A DNA stretch of 64,000 bases from the NCBI GenBank assembly GCA_012845835.1, contig JABAKD010000023.1, positions 8,073,147 through 8,137,146 of the forward strand. The letters run 5' to 3'. This document shows, in pieces, positions 20,098 through 31,051 of the stretch. The translations under genes and the position numbers were made by a program. The notes under the pieces were generated by a model, which was not told where the DNA came from, made no database searches, and worked only from the letters and a program-made list of their open reading frames with translations. This stretch comes from Undaria pinnatifida (lineage: Eukaryota; Sar; Phaeophyceae; Laminariales; Alariaceae). Numbering within the stretch: position 1 is the stretch's first letter; every line of letters starts with the position of its first letter.

Positions 20098-21983
20098 GTT
20101 CAAAATCGTGTTGGCAGAAAAACCTAATTTGCAGGAAGCAGCTGAACGGTCAAGAAACAGGCAATATTTCAGTTGTTGATGTTGTCGTTCTCACATTAAC
20201 TCGCATAATCAAGTCCGTGGTCACAGGACAGGCTCCAGTCACTCTGGAGCTGAGGAATACCCTAGGGGAAAAACACAAACCAAAGGTGGTACACGCATAA
20301 ATCACAGCTGACGCAATTCATGCCTCCACCAGAAACATATAAAAGTGAAATCGGGAGTCAGTCTACGATGTGCCAGGTCCATACCGGTGCACATGTCTCA
20401 TTACTCGCACCTGGAAAAACCGACTATACCGCTTGCCATCCAAGAAAGACTACCACGTATATATTACACGTAGTATCTATCACTACGCATACGCACAACA
20501 GACGCAAGTCAATTGGGAAAAAGAAACAAATAACAAAGAAGAGAAAGGGAAGGAAATGGGTGCATGGGGCCAAGAAAAAGAAAATAAAAATAAATTTTAG
20601 GGGGTCTACTGGCGAGGCTGCCACCAGAACGGGATGTGGTCTTTCGACGGTCTACAGCAGTAGTACTACGAACGACTTTCGATAAACCCACCGAATCACG
20701 GACTACCGGCCAATTACGCGATCGACAGCTGGCCGTGGTTGTCACGTGTCTCTGTGCTGGGGGCCCCTGCCCTGCCTCTTGTTGTCTCTGGTTTGCGTAA
20801 AACATGCGGTGTGCTCGATGGTCTCCCGGCAGAAGCACACCAGAACGTCCGCTCGTACGACGTATCATTCTTACAGGAAATGTAATTTTTTTTTCTTCAT
20901 CAATATGGACATAAACGGTTGTTATATATTGGACAGAGTGATGCGTGTACGACTAAACTTGCCAACGGCACTCGCACTGCACTTTGAGCTATCTGCTGTA
21001 GTTCTGGTTGCTACTAGTTGCTGCATTATGTGCTAGACGTTTCGCCCTTCGGCTACTGCTGCTACACCTGCTGTTGTGTGCTTGCCAATGTCGTCAATTG
21101 GCGTTCGTGCTCGTCGTACATACTGCTCCTGTTCTTACCGAGTACGTACGGGTTTCCTCGTACCTCAATCAACCGTACGACGACGAGCTCAAAACAGAAG
21201 GAAGGTGACATGAAATGGCATGGACAATGGCCACATAGAAGCGAGCACAGCGGGGTAGTTCGCTGCGAATCATCCGCACTCGTTCATGCCTACAGCAGAG
21301 GCTGCCTGGAGTGCCAGCGGCCGTGCTAAAGCCAGGGCCAAAAGCCGAAGAGACGGCTCTAAATGCTTGGTTTTGTCTCGAAATATTTAATTCTGTTACG
21401 TGAAAGTATCATGATTTTGGAGTTATTTTGTCACGAAACACCTTGCCGTCGGTAATTTGTGTCACGAAGTTGTTGGATATCGTCGGTAAGTTGTGTCACG
21501 TTTTAGGTGAACCCACACTAAAAAATTTAATTTCCAGCTGGCAAAACGAGCAGGTACAAAAGCAATAAAAATGCCGGGCAAGAAACGAAACAAACTAGTA
21601 AAAAACAGCAAAGAAACTAACGCTCGAGAGTATGCCACCGCAAAATTCTAAACATTGTCACGTACCGTTTGGAAATGATGCCAATTTCGTAAATCATTCA
21701 GGCGTTGCAGCCATTAATATTCGACATTTTTTCCGAAATTCCTCCTCGACATGCGGTATTTTTGCAACTTCTCGCTCGTCTCGCTCGGCACCGTCCGCGT
21801 TCACGTCGATGTGCGGAACGGACACGGCAGGGCGAGGGGCGTTGGAGCCGCCCCCCGAAGGCGGCGCTCGAACCAAGCTATATTCGACCGAGAATTCCAG
21901 TTCCGCGAATCGCATACTTAGGCCGAGACAAAAAACTTCTGACCAAAGTCCATGACACCAAGGAATGATTTGATATATGTTTA
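20098..21983 (+). repeat. modules A-B-Y, copy 1
   Basis: A (20,098-20,870) recurs at 23,188-23,870. B (20,926-21,358) recurs at 23,874-24,298 and 24,327-24,782. Y (21,399-21,983) recurs at 24,794-25,380. The copies are about 90-95% identical by eye. Y ends at a TA where Z begins (21,984). Y holds a GGAGCCGCC/GGCGGCGCTC inverted repeat near 21,846-21,875. Confidence 0.7.
21018..21329 (+). CDS. B-module ORF, copy 1, 103 aa (N-terminus out of frame)
   Basis: Shares the C-terminal part GDMKWHGQWPHRSEHSG and the ending CQRPC-stop with two other copies. Its N-terminal half is in another frame because of an indel near 21,165. The complete-looking versions are at 23,949 and 24,414. Confidence 0.25.
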   Translation: MLHYVLDVSPFGYCCYTCCCVLANVVNWRSCSSYILLLFLPSTYGFPRTSINRTTTSSKQKEGDMKWHGQWPHRSEHSGVVRCESSALVHAYSRGCLECQRPC

Positions 21984-22343
21984 CAAGGGCTCCGCATGGG
22001 CGACGGCATTCGCCGGCGCCCATGCTTCGGGTAGGGCAGGGCAGCACTTCGACAACTTAAGGTGTAGCTGTCCGATTTGGCATGCATTGAACTTTAAAGT
22101 TGTGCCAAGAGTTCAATACGAACATGGGATTATGAAAGTCATGATTTGACAGAAAAAATACGTAATATTATATAACAAAGAAATCAAGGATAGGCGAAAC
22201 ACACTGTTAAATGCGCCGTCAAGTAAAAGTTGGCGTCTATCAAACAAAACACCAAAAATAGTATTATCGAGAACCTGCGTCGCCTCTTCTAGGCGAAACG
22301 AAAGAGGCCTTGGCATTAATGAAGAGACTGCACTGCTGTCCCC

Positions 22344-22724
22344 GTGGCAATGGAGGTTCGAAGTCGACAGGATGCAAAGTCGGTTTGCATCAAACGTCGG
22401 CATGGGGCCATGTCAGCCGGCGAGGTTTTGGAAGAAGATTGCTTTGTTTGTTGCGTGAAGGCTGTCGCATTGATTGGTCTGCGTGGTTGCGGGCGAGGAG
22501 AAAAACGAAGAAGACGAGGGCGATCTCTCGTTGCGTCGGCGTTGTCTAAGATAGGTGCGGGGGTGGCTTTGCTCGTACGGGAGGCTGGCGTAGCGCTTTT
22601 TCTCTGTTTTTTCTCGAGAAGGCGGGATATGTGTGTCTGCTATATTTTCTTCGTGGGTGCTTTCACGTTGTCGAAATCGGACGCGTCTCCTCGATACATA
22701 ATGTCCGGAGTGTCTCTACCATGA
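22344..22724 (+). CDS. hypothetical ORF in repeat W, 126 aa
   Basis: Counterpart of the 127-aa frame at 4,975-5,358, with the same start (MAMEVRSRQDAKS) and end (ILSGVSLP/IMSGVSLP). Differences include conservative changes and one codon-sized deletion. No domain is recognised. Confidence 0.3.
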   Translation: MAMEVRSRQDAKSVCIKRRHGAMSAGEVLEEDCFVCCVKAVALIGLRGCGRGEKRRRRGRSLVASALSKIGAGVALLVREAGVALFLCFFSRRRDMCVCYIFFVGAFTLSKSDASPRYIMSGVSLP

Positions 22725-22807
22725 CGACTGCTGATGGTGCCGTGCGCATTTCCCAGAGACTGACATATTATTTACTGGTAGAAATAATCAAATATACCTT
22801 TCTTTGC

Positions 22808-23160
22808 AACATTTTATTTTCTTCATCCCATTTATCGTCCCCGCACCATTCTCGCGCTCCCTCCCAGTAGTAACTCAAATCCGGGGTCACCTAGCGCGCC
22901 CTCCTCCTCCCTCCCTACTTCGGCACGTGCCTTCATTTTTACCGCGAGGAGAATCGAGCATTTTCCTCCCTCGTCGACTCGCGTCGATTTGTACCTAGCA
23001 GGCGCTCTCAGCAGTTTGTTGATCTCGTTTTTTGATTGCATTTTTGCAAATAAAGTCAAATTTCATCGTGGTGGGTGTCGAACTCAAGGACAACCAAACG
23101 TTGGAGGTATTCGAGGGTAAAACCACTAGACCACCGGGGCGGCCGGCTGACAATTGATTA
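22808..23160 (-). mobile_element. SINE-A copy 2
   Basis: tRNA-like head at the right end: A-box-like at 23,122-23,133, B-box-like at about 23,076-23,085. The body matches copy 1 to ~90%. It belongs to the compound unit duplicated with W, so it is not an independent insertion here. Confidence 0.6.
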
Positions 23161-23948
23161 AAACAAAACAGGATCTTTGCATAGGGTTCAAAATCGTGTT
23201 GGCAGAAAAACCAATTTTGCAGGAAGCAGCTGAACGGTCAAGAAACAGGCAATATTTCAGTTGTTGTTGTTCTCACATTAACTCGCACAATCCAGTCCGT
23301 GGTCACAAGACTGGTTCCAGTCACTCTGGAGCAGAGGAATACCCTAGGGAAAAACACAAACAACCCAAGGTGGTACACGCATAAATCACGGCTGACGCAA
23401 TTCATGCATCCACCAGAAACACACAAAAGTGAAATCGGGAGTCAGTATACGATGTGCCAGGTCCATACCGGTGCATACGTCTCATTACTCGCGCCTGGAA
23501 AAACCGACTATACCGCTTGCCACCCAAGAAAGACTACCACGTATATATTACACGTAGTATCTATCACTACGCATACGCACAACAGACGCAAGTCAACTGG
23601 AAAAAGAAACAAAGAACAAAGAAGAGAAAGGGAAGGAAATGGGTGCATGGGGCCAAGAAAAAGAAAAGAAAAATAAATTTTAGGGGGTCTACTGGCGAGG
23701 CTGCCACCAGAACGGGATGTGGTCTTTCGACGGTCTACAGCAGTAGTACTACGAACGACTTCCGATACACTCACCGAAGCTCGGACTACCGGCCAATCAC
23801 GCGATCGACAGTTGGCCGTGGTTGTCACGTGTCTCTGTGTTGGGGGCCCCTGCCCTGCCTCTTGTTGGCTCTTGAGAGTGATGCGTGTACGACTAAACTT
23901 GCCAACGAACGGCACTCGCACTGCACTTTGAGCCATCTGCTGTAGTTC

Positions 23949-24266
23949 TTGTTGCTACTTGTTGCTGCACTATGTGCTAGACGTTTCGCCCTTCGGCTAC
24001 TGCTGCTACACCTGCTGTTGTGTGTTTGCCAATGTCGTCAGTTGACGTTCATGCTCGTCGTACATACTGCTGTTCTCAACGAGTACGTGCGGGTTTCCTC
24101 GTACCTCAACCGTACGACGACGAGCTTAAAACAAAAGGGAGGTGACATGAAATGGCATGGACAATGGCCACATAGAAGCGAGCACAGCGGGATAGTTCGC
24201 TGCGAATCAACCGCACTCGTTCATGCCTACAGCAGAGGCTGGCTGGAGTGTCAGCGGCCGTGCTAA
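23949..24266 (+). CDS. B-module ORF, 105 aa, signal-peptide-like N-terminus
   Basis: Starts with about 25 hydrophobic residues (LRLLLLHLLLCVC) after a short Arg-containing n-region, as in a secretory signal. The conserved tail GDMKWHGQWPHRSEHSG...LECQRPC follows. A near-identical 105-aa frame is at 24,414-24,731, with whole-codon differences. No family is recognised. The opposite strand is open as well, so strand and coding status are not settled. Confidence 0.3.
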   Translation: MLLLVAALCARRFALRLLLLHLLLCVCQCRQLTFMLVVHTAVLNEYVRVSSYLNRTTTSLKQKGGDMKWHGQWPHRSEHSGIVRCESTALVHAYSRGWLECQRPC

Positions 24267-24413
24267 AGCCAGGGCCAAAAGCCGAAGAGACGGCTCTACC
24301 TGCTTCGTTTTGTCTCGAGATTCTGTTATATATATTGGACAGAGTGATGCGTGTACGACTAAACTTGCCAACGGCACTCGCACTGCACTTTGAGCTATCT
24401 GCTGTAGTTCTGG

Positions 24414-24731
24414 TTGCAACTCGTTGCTGCATTATGTGCTAGACGTTTCGCCCTTCGGCTACTGTTGCTACACCTGCTGTTTTGTGCTTGCCAATGTCGT
24501 CAATTGGCGTTCATGCTCGTCGTACATACTGCTCCTGTTCTCACCGAGTACGTACGGGTTTCCTCGTTCCTCAACCGTACGACGACGAGCTCAAAACAGA
24601 AGGAAGGTGACATGAAATGGCATGGACAATGGCCACATAGAAGCGAGCACAGCGGGATAGTTCGCTGCGAATCAACCGCATTCGTTCATGCCTGCAGCAG
24701 AGGCTGGCTGGAGTGTCAGCGGCCGTGCTAA
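24414..24731 (+). CDS. B-module ORF, second 105-aa copy
   Basis: Same layout as the frame at 23,949-24,266. It gains one codon near residue 41 (TAPVL versus TAVL) and loses one at the start, keeping the length. Both end CQRPC. It would be a tandem paralogue if real. Confidence 0.3.
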   Translation: MQLVAALCARRFALRLLLLHLLFCACQCRQLAFMLVVHTAPVLTEYVRVSSFLNRTTTSSKQKEGDMKWHGQWPHRSEHSGIVRCESTAFVHACSRGWLECQRPC

Positions 24732-25380
24732 AGCCAGGGCCAAAGGCCAAAGAGCCGGCTCTACCTGCTTCGTTTTGTCTCGAAATTCCGTTCCGTGAAA
24801 GTATCATGATTTGGGAGTTATTTTGTCACGAAACACCTTGCCGTCGGTAATTTGTGTCACGAAGTTGTTGGATATCGTCGGTAAGTTGTGTCACGTTTTA
24901 GGTGAACCCACACTAAAAAATTTAATTTCCAGCTGGCAAAACGAGCAGAAACAAAAGCAATAAAATTCCGATCAAGAAACCAAACGAACTAGTAAAAACG
25001 TCCAGCAAACAATCTAACGCTCGAGAGTATGCCACCGCGAAATTCCAAACATTATCAAGTACCGTTTGGAAATGATGCCAATTTTGTAAATCATTCAGGC
25101 GTTGCAGCCATTAAGATTAAACAATTTTTCCGAAATTTCTCCTCGACACTCGCTCGTCTCGCTCGGCACCCGTCCGCGTTCACGTCGATGTGCGGAACGG
25201 ACACGGCAGGGCGAGGGGCGTTGGAGCCGCCCCCCGAAGGCGGCGCTCGAACCAAGCCATATTGACCGAGAATTCCAGTTCCGCGAATCGCATACTTAGG
25301 CCGAGACGAAAAACTCCTGACCAAAGTCCATGACACCAAGAAATGACTCGATATTCAAGGAATGATTTTATATATATTTA

Positions 25381-27911
25381 TGCTCGGAGATCGGAATACA
25401 GGACAACACAAAGCAAGGCAGACCGAAGACACGGTGCGTCTTTCTTCGCACAGAGCTCAAGCATTTCTACGCCTCCCTCACTTCTGGATCAGGCTCGATT
25501 CCAGCTATGCCAGCCTGCGTTGCCACAGGCGGGTGCGTGTATATAGATCTAGTAGGTGGGCGACACCGCTGCCAAGTCTGCACGCGTCTTGTACACAATC
25601 TGTGTTTTCAGCACTTGTCTATAACGCCATCGGCGATAATTTCGATGGCAAATTCTTCTGCGGTCCAGGTGCTTCCTGCGCGACCGGTATCGCTAGTGTC
25701 GACAAGCCGTGCGCGGCCGGTGAGTTGTGCACCCGGCGATCGTCCACGGACGCTACACAACCGACAAAGGACCATTGTGAGCATAAATTCCATCTGCTCT
25801 GCTTGCCCAGACCGTGCGCCACTTGCATCGCGGGAGGCACAGGCAAGTACGAGGGAGTGTTAATTTTTTTGTCGAAAATTTTTGATTGATTGACAGAAAC
25901 GAAGCTCTTGCACCAGAAGCAGCAACAGCAGCAGCAGCAGCAACGGCATATTCCTGCAACAGGCCTTCCGCCATAAAGACACTGTGGGTGTTCGCTCAAA
26001 TTCCACCTGCTCTGCACGCCTAGAGCATTAGTCTAGCCATAGAGCATGTGACGCTTGTCTCATCGAAGGCACAGGAGGCAAGTACGATGAGTGTTCATAC
26101 TTTACACTGAGTATTTTCGTCGAACATAGGAAGAAACGATCGGAGCTCTCGCATCAACAGCAAGCAGCAGCAGCACAGGTATATTCCTGCAGTAGGCCCT
26201 CCGCCCTATAGACAGTAGCACAGCATGCATCCATGTATCCATCCTTGAAGCACGGTAAGAGAAGCCAAGGATAGGAGAACAGCTGACCCACCACTGTCAC
26301 TGGGACGATGTCATAGAGATGTGTCGTTCAGGAAAACGCAGATTTACAGGCCTGCAATAATGCTGTGCGAGTACCCAGCCTTAACATATATCAGTAACTG
26401 GCACATCCGCATGTATGTATACCTTGCCGCAGGTAGCACGGATGGTGCTTACGTTAGGACTGTCCAACCCACCGCTGGCCAGGAAAGCGCAAGAAAGAAG
26501 GGTGGGTAGGGAAAGCAGCTACAATTAGTGTCATGGAAACTCCGACCATGCCTACACTGATTTATAGCTGGAAAGCGAGTGGAAAGCGAGCGGGGACATT
26601 CAAACAACACGAGACACAAGTAGTACAGCAGTACAAAGAAGTACGATAGATACTGCGTACTGCTGTACTACTTGTGCCTCGTGTTGTGCGGATGTCCCCG
26701 CTCGCTTTCCACTCGCTTTCCGGCTATATATCGGTGTACAGATGGTCGGAGTTTCCATGACATTGTTGATAGCTGTTTTCCCTACCCACCGTTCTTTCTT
26801 GCGCTTTCCTGGCCAGCGGTGGGTTGGACAGTCCTACTGTCGGCATCACCCGTGCTACCTGCGGTAAGGTATAAAAACATACAGATGTGCCAGGTACTGA
26901 TGTATGATAGGGCTGAGAACTCGCACAACAGTACTGCGGGCCTGCAAATCTGCGTTTTCCTGAACGACACATCTCTATGACATCGTCCCAGTGACAGTGG
27001 TGGGTCACCTGTTCCTCCTATCCTTGGCTTCTCTTACCGTGCTTCAAGGATGGATACATGGATGCATGCTGTGCTACTGTCTATAGGGCGGAGGGCCTAC
27101 CGCAGGAATATACCTGTGCTGCTGCTGCTTGCTGTTGATGCGAGAGCTCGGATTGTTTCTTCTTATGTTCGACGAAAATACTCAGTATAAAGTATGAACA
27201 CTCATCGTACTTGCCTCCTGTGCCTTCGATGAGACAAGCGTCACATGCTCTATGGCTAGACTAATGCTCTAGGCGTGCAGAGCAGGTGGAATTTGAGCGA
27301 ACACCCACAGTGTCTTTATGGCGGAAGGCCTGTTGCAGGAATATGCCGTTGCTGCTGCTGCTGCTGTTGCTGCTTCTGGTGCAAGAGCTTCGTTTCTGTC
27401 AATCAATTAAAATTTTTCGACAAAAAAATCAACACTCCCTCGTACTTGCCTGTGCCTCCCGCGATGCAAGTGGCGCACGGTCTGGGCAAGCAGAGCAGAT
27501 GGAATTTATGCTCACAATGGTCATTTGTCGGTTGTGTAGCGTCCGTGGACGATCGCCGGGTGCACAACTCACCGGCCGCGCACGGCTTGTCGACACTAGC
27601 GATACCGGCCGCGCAGGAAGCACCTGGACCGCAGAAGAATTTGCCATCGAAATTATCGCCGATGGCGTTATAGACAAGTGCTGAAAACACAGATTGTGTA
27701 CAAGACGCGTGCAGACTTGGCAGCGGTGTTGCCCACCTACTAGATCTTTATACACGCACCCACCTGCGGTAACGCAGGCTGGCATAGCTGGAATCGAGCC
27801 TGTTCCAGAAGTGGGGGAGGCGAAGAAATGCTTGAGCTCTGTGCGAAGAAAGACGCACCGTGTCTTCGGTCTGCCTTGCTTTGTGTTGTCCTGGCTTTCG
27901 ATCTCCGAGCA
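25381..27911. mobile_element. giant palindrome / foldback element, 1.25-kb arms
   Basis: The left arm (25,381-26,634) and right arm (26,657-27,911) are inverted copies at roughly 94% identity with almost no net length difference. The centre is a 15-bp perfect repeat, GTAGTACAGCAGTAC (26,620-26,634), against its complement at 26,657-26,671, with a 22-bp spacer. The outer ends TGCTCGGAG...CTCCGAGCA are flanked by TA on both sides (25,379-25,380; 27,912-27,913). Each arm holds two diverged internal repeats (CAAATTCCACCTGCTCTGC type) and a CAG-rich tract. Short frames carry CQVCTRLVHNLC and CEHKFHLLCLP, zinc-finger-like, but no continuous gene is visible. Confidence 0.75.
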
Positions 27912-27913
27912 TA

Positions 27914-28513
27914 TTTTTGAAATTCAAACTGTTTTTGCGGGTTTTCATGTACGGGTGTGGTTGTGGCTTTTCGATTCTTGAGCAGACTGCTCAAAATTCA
28001 AAAACGCCGAAAAGGCACTCTACTACTGCTGCTGTTGGTGGGCTGTAAACAGACTTTGCAGCGGACCAGGGGTAGGGCCGGTAGAGTCATCCGCACCTGT
28101 GGCGTTGGCGTGGGTGGAGCGCTTGCGTCGCGTTGCGTTTGTGTGTGGGCCACAACTCGTCGGTCTCCAAAGAACGTGTGACGCGCCTTCTGATTTCGAA
28201 AATTTCTTGCTGCTGTTACGTGTTCGTAGCAAAGAGCTAAATTTGCGCCGCTTTCGGCACCCTTGATGACCCGTTAGCCTGTCTGCCGTGGGCACTTCCG
28301 CAGAGCGTCCTTCAGGAACCCGCCAGCCTCTTCGGGAGAGTGCTTGAGTGTTGTGGATGCCGTCTGGTGTGTCCGAGATGCCCTGTGGAAGATGATGTGT
28401 GCCTCGATGTGTTGGTGTCTTGGCTGCCTGGTCGATTGTTCATTTTTTTTTTGTGGGATTTCACCAATTGTATTTTTTCCCTCGCAAACTGGGCCACCAC
28501 TGTACATTAACCA
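27914..28513 (-). repeat. dispersed repeat X, copy 2
   Basis: Inverted copy of 1,243-1,843. It abuts the palindrome at a TA. The outer boundary, at GGTTAATGTAC on the minus strand, is the same in both copies. Confidence 0.65.
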
Positions 28514-29300
28514 TGAGGAATAGTGCCGGTAGCCGCTACGGTGCCGGTATAATCGGCTGAAACGAGCCAGCGAGATGTAGACGGACTACTACTGCATACA
28601 TGACACACTGGACGCGTGCTACGACAGAGGTATCAATTTCGGCGGGAAAACTTTCTGAGTAGCAACCGTGTTTCTGCTGAGTGCCTCTCAAAGAATGTAC
28701 AATTTGTAATCAGTTTTCGCAGGGATACTCGCTAATCTTGAATATTTGGGGACTAAACGCACACATATTCGTGTATCGTCATGAATAAACGGAAATTCGG
28801 GTATGCGTGCGACCTTGGACGAAAGGGCGTACACACACAAACCGATTTGATCGTGGTGTTGCCTCTCCTCATAACAGAGTTTTCTGAAAAATGGGAACGG
28901 AGCCTAAAATGAGAACGGACGTTTTTTTTTAGAAAGCAAACCAATTGTTGTGTACAAGTGAAAAAAAAAATGACAGTCCTGTGGGGCTGTACAGCAGCCT
29001 TCGAATGAGCTGTCGCTCATGCTGGAAGTCCTCGGCATCGCCTCGGTAGCCAGCATCTAGAGAAATCACCATAGAGCCAGCGTATATCGCTTTTTGCGCC
29101 CTAATTAGTCGTTTCTATCAAACCTGCACAACGTTTTCCCGTTATATTCAAGGAATCTTGTTTCTTTCACATAGCGCGATTTTTCATATATATATGATCG
29201 AACTTTCCCTTCTTTACGCTCTCAAATCGCAAACAAACCAATGATAAAAAACAGACCAGTTTGCAACACCGTCCATCTCCGTTTTACGCAAGTGTAATAT
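28514..29300. other. no gene recognised; short shared segment
   Basis: 28,622-28,680 (GGTATCAATTTCGGCGGG...CCGTGTTTC) resembles 29,770-29,825. Otherwise I see nothing I can support. Confidence 0.35.
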
Positions 29301-29307
29301 ATTATCG

Positions 29308-29640
29308 ATGCCCTCCTTTCACCATCCTTCCCATTTCTATGTAACACCTTCATCAACTATCTTCTGCACCCAGCCTGCGAATAACTCAATATTATCCGCG
29401 CGCCCCGGACCAGTATCGGTGACGAGGCGACTTGCGATGCGTTTCCCTACGTGGGCAACAAATATTGCTGTTAACGTAAGGTCCCCACGCAATTTTCTTT
29501 GTCCGTCTGCCGTAACTGGGGAATTGAACTTCCAGCTTCGCAAAAGGAACCGAGGCCGAAACAACAGACCACTGTAGTTGTAACACCCCGTGTATCTCCG
29601 TCTCAGGCAAATGACATACCTGGTACATTTTCGGTCCCCT
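29308..29640 (-). mobile_element. SINE-B copy 1, tRNA-like B box
   Basis: On the minus strand GAAGTTCAATTCCCC (near 29,519-29,533) fits a pol III B box, next to CAGTTACGGCAGACGG, which is also found in copy 2. Its start segment (CCTCCTTTCACCATC, 29,310) recurs at 29,638, about 330 bp on, marking a truncated tandem unit. Confidence 0.45.
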
Positions 29641-29984
29641 CCTTTCACCATCTTTGCCCTTTCTATTTAATTTTCATCGACAATCGTCTGCACCCCAGCT
29701 ACAGGGAAAGTGCCATCTTTTCCGACGCGACTTGCCATAATCCATTTTCCTATGAGACTCGTTCAACGATGGAGGTATCAATTTCGGGGAAAGAAATTTT
29801 CTGAGCAGCCACACCGTGTTTCTTCGATAGAGGTAGCACTTTTCGTCTAAATCGGTTTCTGAATGACAGGGCTACATAGTCTACATAGACTATTTTGGTT
29901 GCGCTATTCTCGTCATGTACCTCGGCCATGAGACTTTTTATGCGGTAGAAGTTTTGGTTTTTCTCCAAATCAGTTATTGGGTAC

Positions 29985-30245
29985 CAGGTAGGTCGTAAGC
30001 TCCCAAATCGAGGAAACTTCAGAAATGAAAAAGAAAGGGGGTGCACCTCTATCGTAGCACGCGTATTCATTTTGGACAGCAATTGCAGCACAAAGAAAAT
30101 GGTGTCGGAATTGCTGTTGACGTAAGATTCCCTCACCATTTTCTTTGTCCGTCTGCCGTAACTGGGGACTTGAACCCTTGCCGGAAAGAGGTTCTTTTTG
30201 CAAACAATAATGATCTAACCGGAGCCCGGGCAAGATCCTCGGCGG
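29985..30245 (-). mobile_element. SINE-B copy 2
   Basis: On the minus strand the B box GGGTTCAAGTCCCC (near 30,162-30,175) is followed by CAGTTACGGCAGACGG and ACAAAGAAAATGG as in copy 1. An A-box-like CGGTTAGATC lies upstream near 30,210. The tRNA origin is inferred from the boxes. Confidence 0.45.
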
Positions 30246-30403
30246 AGAGAGCGGTGGGGTGAAAATCATTGAAAGCAGACAAAAAGGGTGGATGGATAAG
30301 CGGACGGCGTTGGAAAGCGCCTCCTCGAGGACGTCATCAAGCAGGCTAAACGTTTGGGTGGTCTGCTCACCTTGCGCGTTCAGCAGAGATGAACGCTGCA
30401 GAT

Positions 30404-30575
30404 ACCCTGGTACAAGCTACACGGTACCTCCAAAGGGAGTCGCCGACCCTATATCCTTAATGAGGACACACATCCAGCAACACGCGCGATCGGAGTATCA
30501 CACACAGTTTGCAACGACGACGATGAGTTTCGACAAAATCTTCGATCCCACAGCTGGATGGAGAGTATTTAATTT
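30404..30575 (+). repeat. RepA fragment
   Basis: Matches the 3' half of RepA (35,340-35,485): GGGAGTCGCCGAC, CTTAATGAGGACACACA, CGATCGGAGTATCACACACA, then an ATG starting MSFDKIFD. T1 begins right after it. Confidence 0.6.
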
Positions 30576-30718
30576 TTATTAGGGCAATACCCCAAAACGG
30601 GTATACCCGGTCACTTTCCTACCAAAAACGGGGACAGTCTAGAATCAAGTGAGAAGCGCACTCCACGAGCCACGCGATTGATTAGTCAAAACAAAATTGT
30701 ACCTGTTTTTGAGAGATA

Positions 30719-30780
30719 CAAGGGCTCCGCTCCGCGGGCGGCTGACGCCGCCCGCTACGCTCGCGCAAGGCAAGGAAGAA
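30719..30780. repeat. Z-like terminus with a different hairpin
   Basis: TA|CAAGGGCTCCGC, followed by GCGGGCGGC (30,734-30,742), loop TGAC and GCCGCCCGC (30,747-30,755). Same leader as Z but a different hairpin sequence. Sequence after the hairpin is unrelated to Z. Confidence 0.55.
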
Positions 30781-31051
30781 TGCAACTAAAAACAAAGACT
30801 ATGGAAAGGGGGCAGAAAGAAGAGGCCCACGATTTTGTGCGAGCAGCGATTTGATAATGCCTAGAGCTGCTTGTGCAGAGCAAATTGCCTTGTTGTGCTC
30901 AGCTGTGCTGTGTGCTTGTTACCGGTGTTACGTTCTGATCGGCAGTACGGGGGTAATTTGCGTGGGGGAAAAAACAGGGGGCCGTGAAAGATCAAATACA
31001 TTGTCTATAGAAAAAGAAAAAAGAGGAAAAGTAGTACTCCGTACACAACAA

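Larger units (their letters stand above)
21984..23187 (+). repeat. compound unit Z-W-SINE-A, copy 2 (uninterrupted)
   Basis: Begins TA|CAAGGGCTCCGC with a 14-bp hairpin (one mismatch) at about 21,994-22,025. It continues through W (22,166-22,795) and SINE-A (22,808-23,160). It aligns with 1,844-2,031 plus 4,802-5,812 and shows those were contiguous before the OTU element inserted. The left flank is Y and the right flank is module A. Confidence 0.75.
23188..25380 (+). repeat. modules A'-B'-B''-Y', copy 2
   Basis: A second, rearranged run of the modules: A' 23,188-23,870, B' 23,874-24,298, B'' 24,327-24,782 (B in tandem, ~450-bp period), Y' 24,794-25,380. Y' ends at a TA (25,379-25,380), where the palindrome starts. 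Confidence 0.7.
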
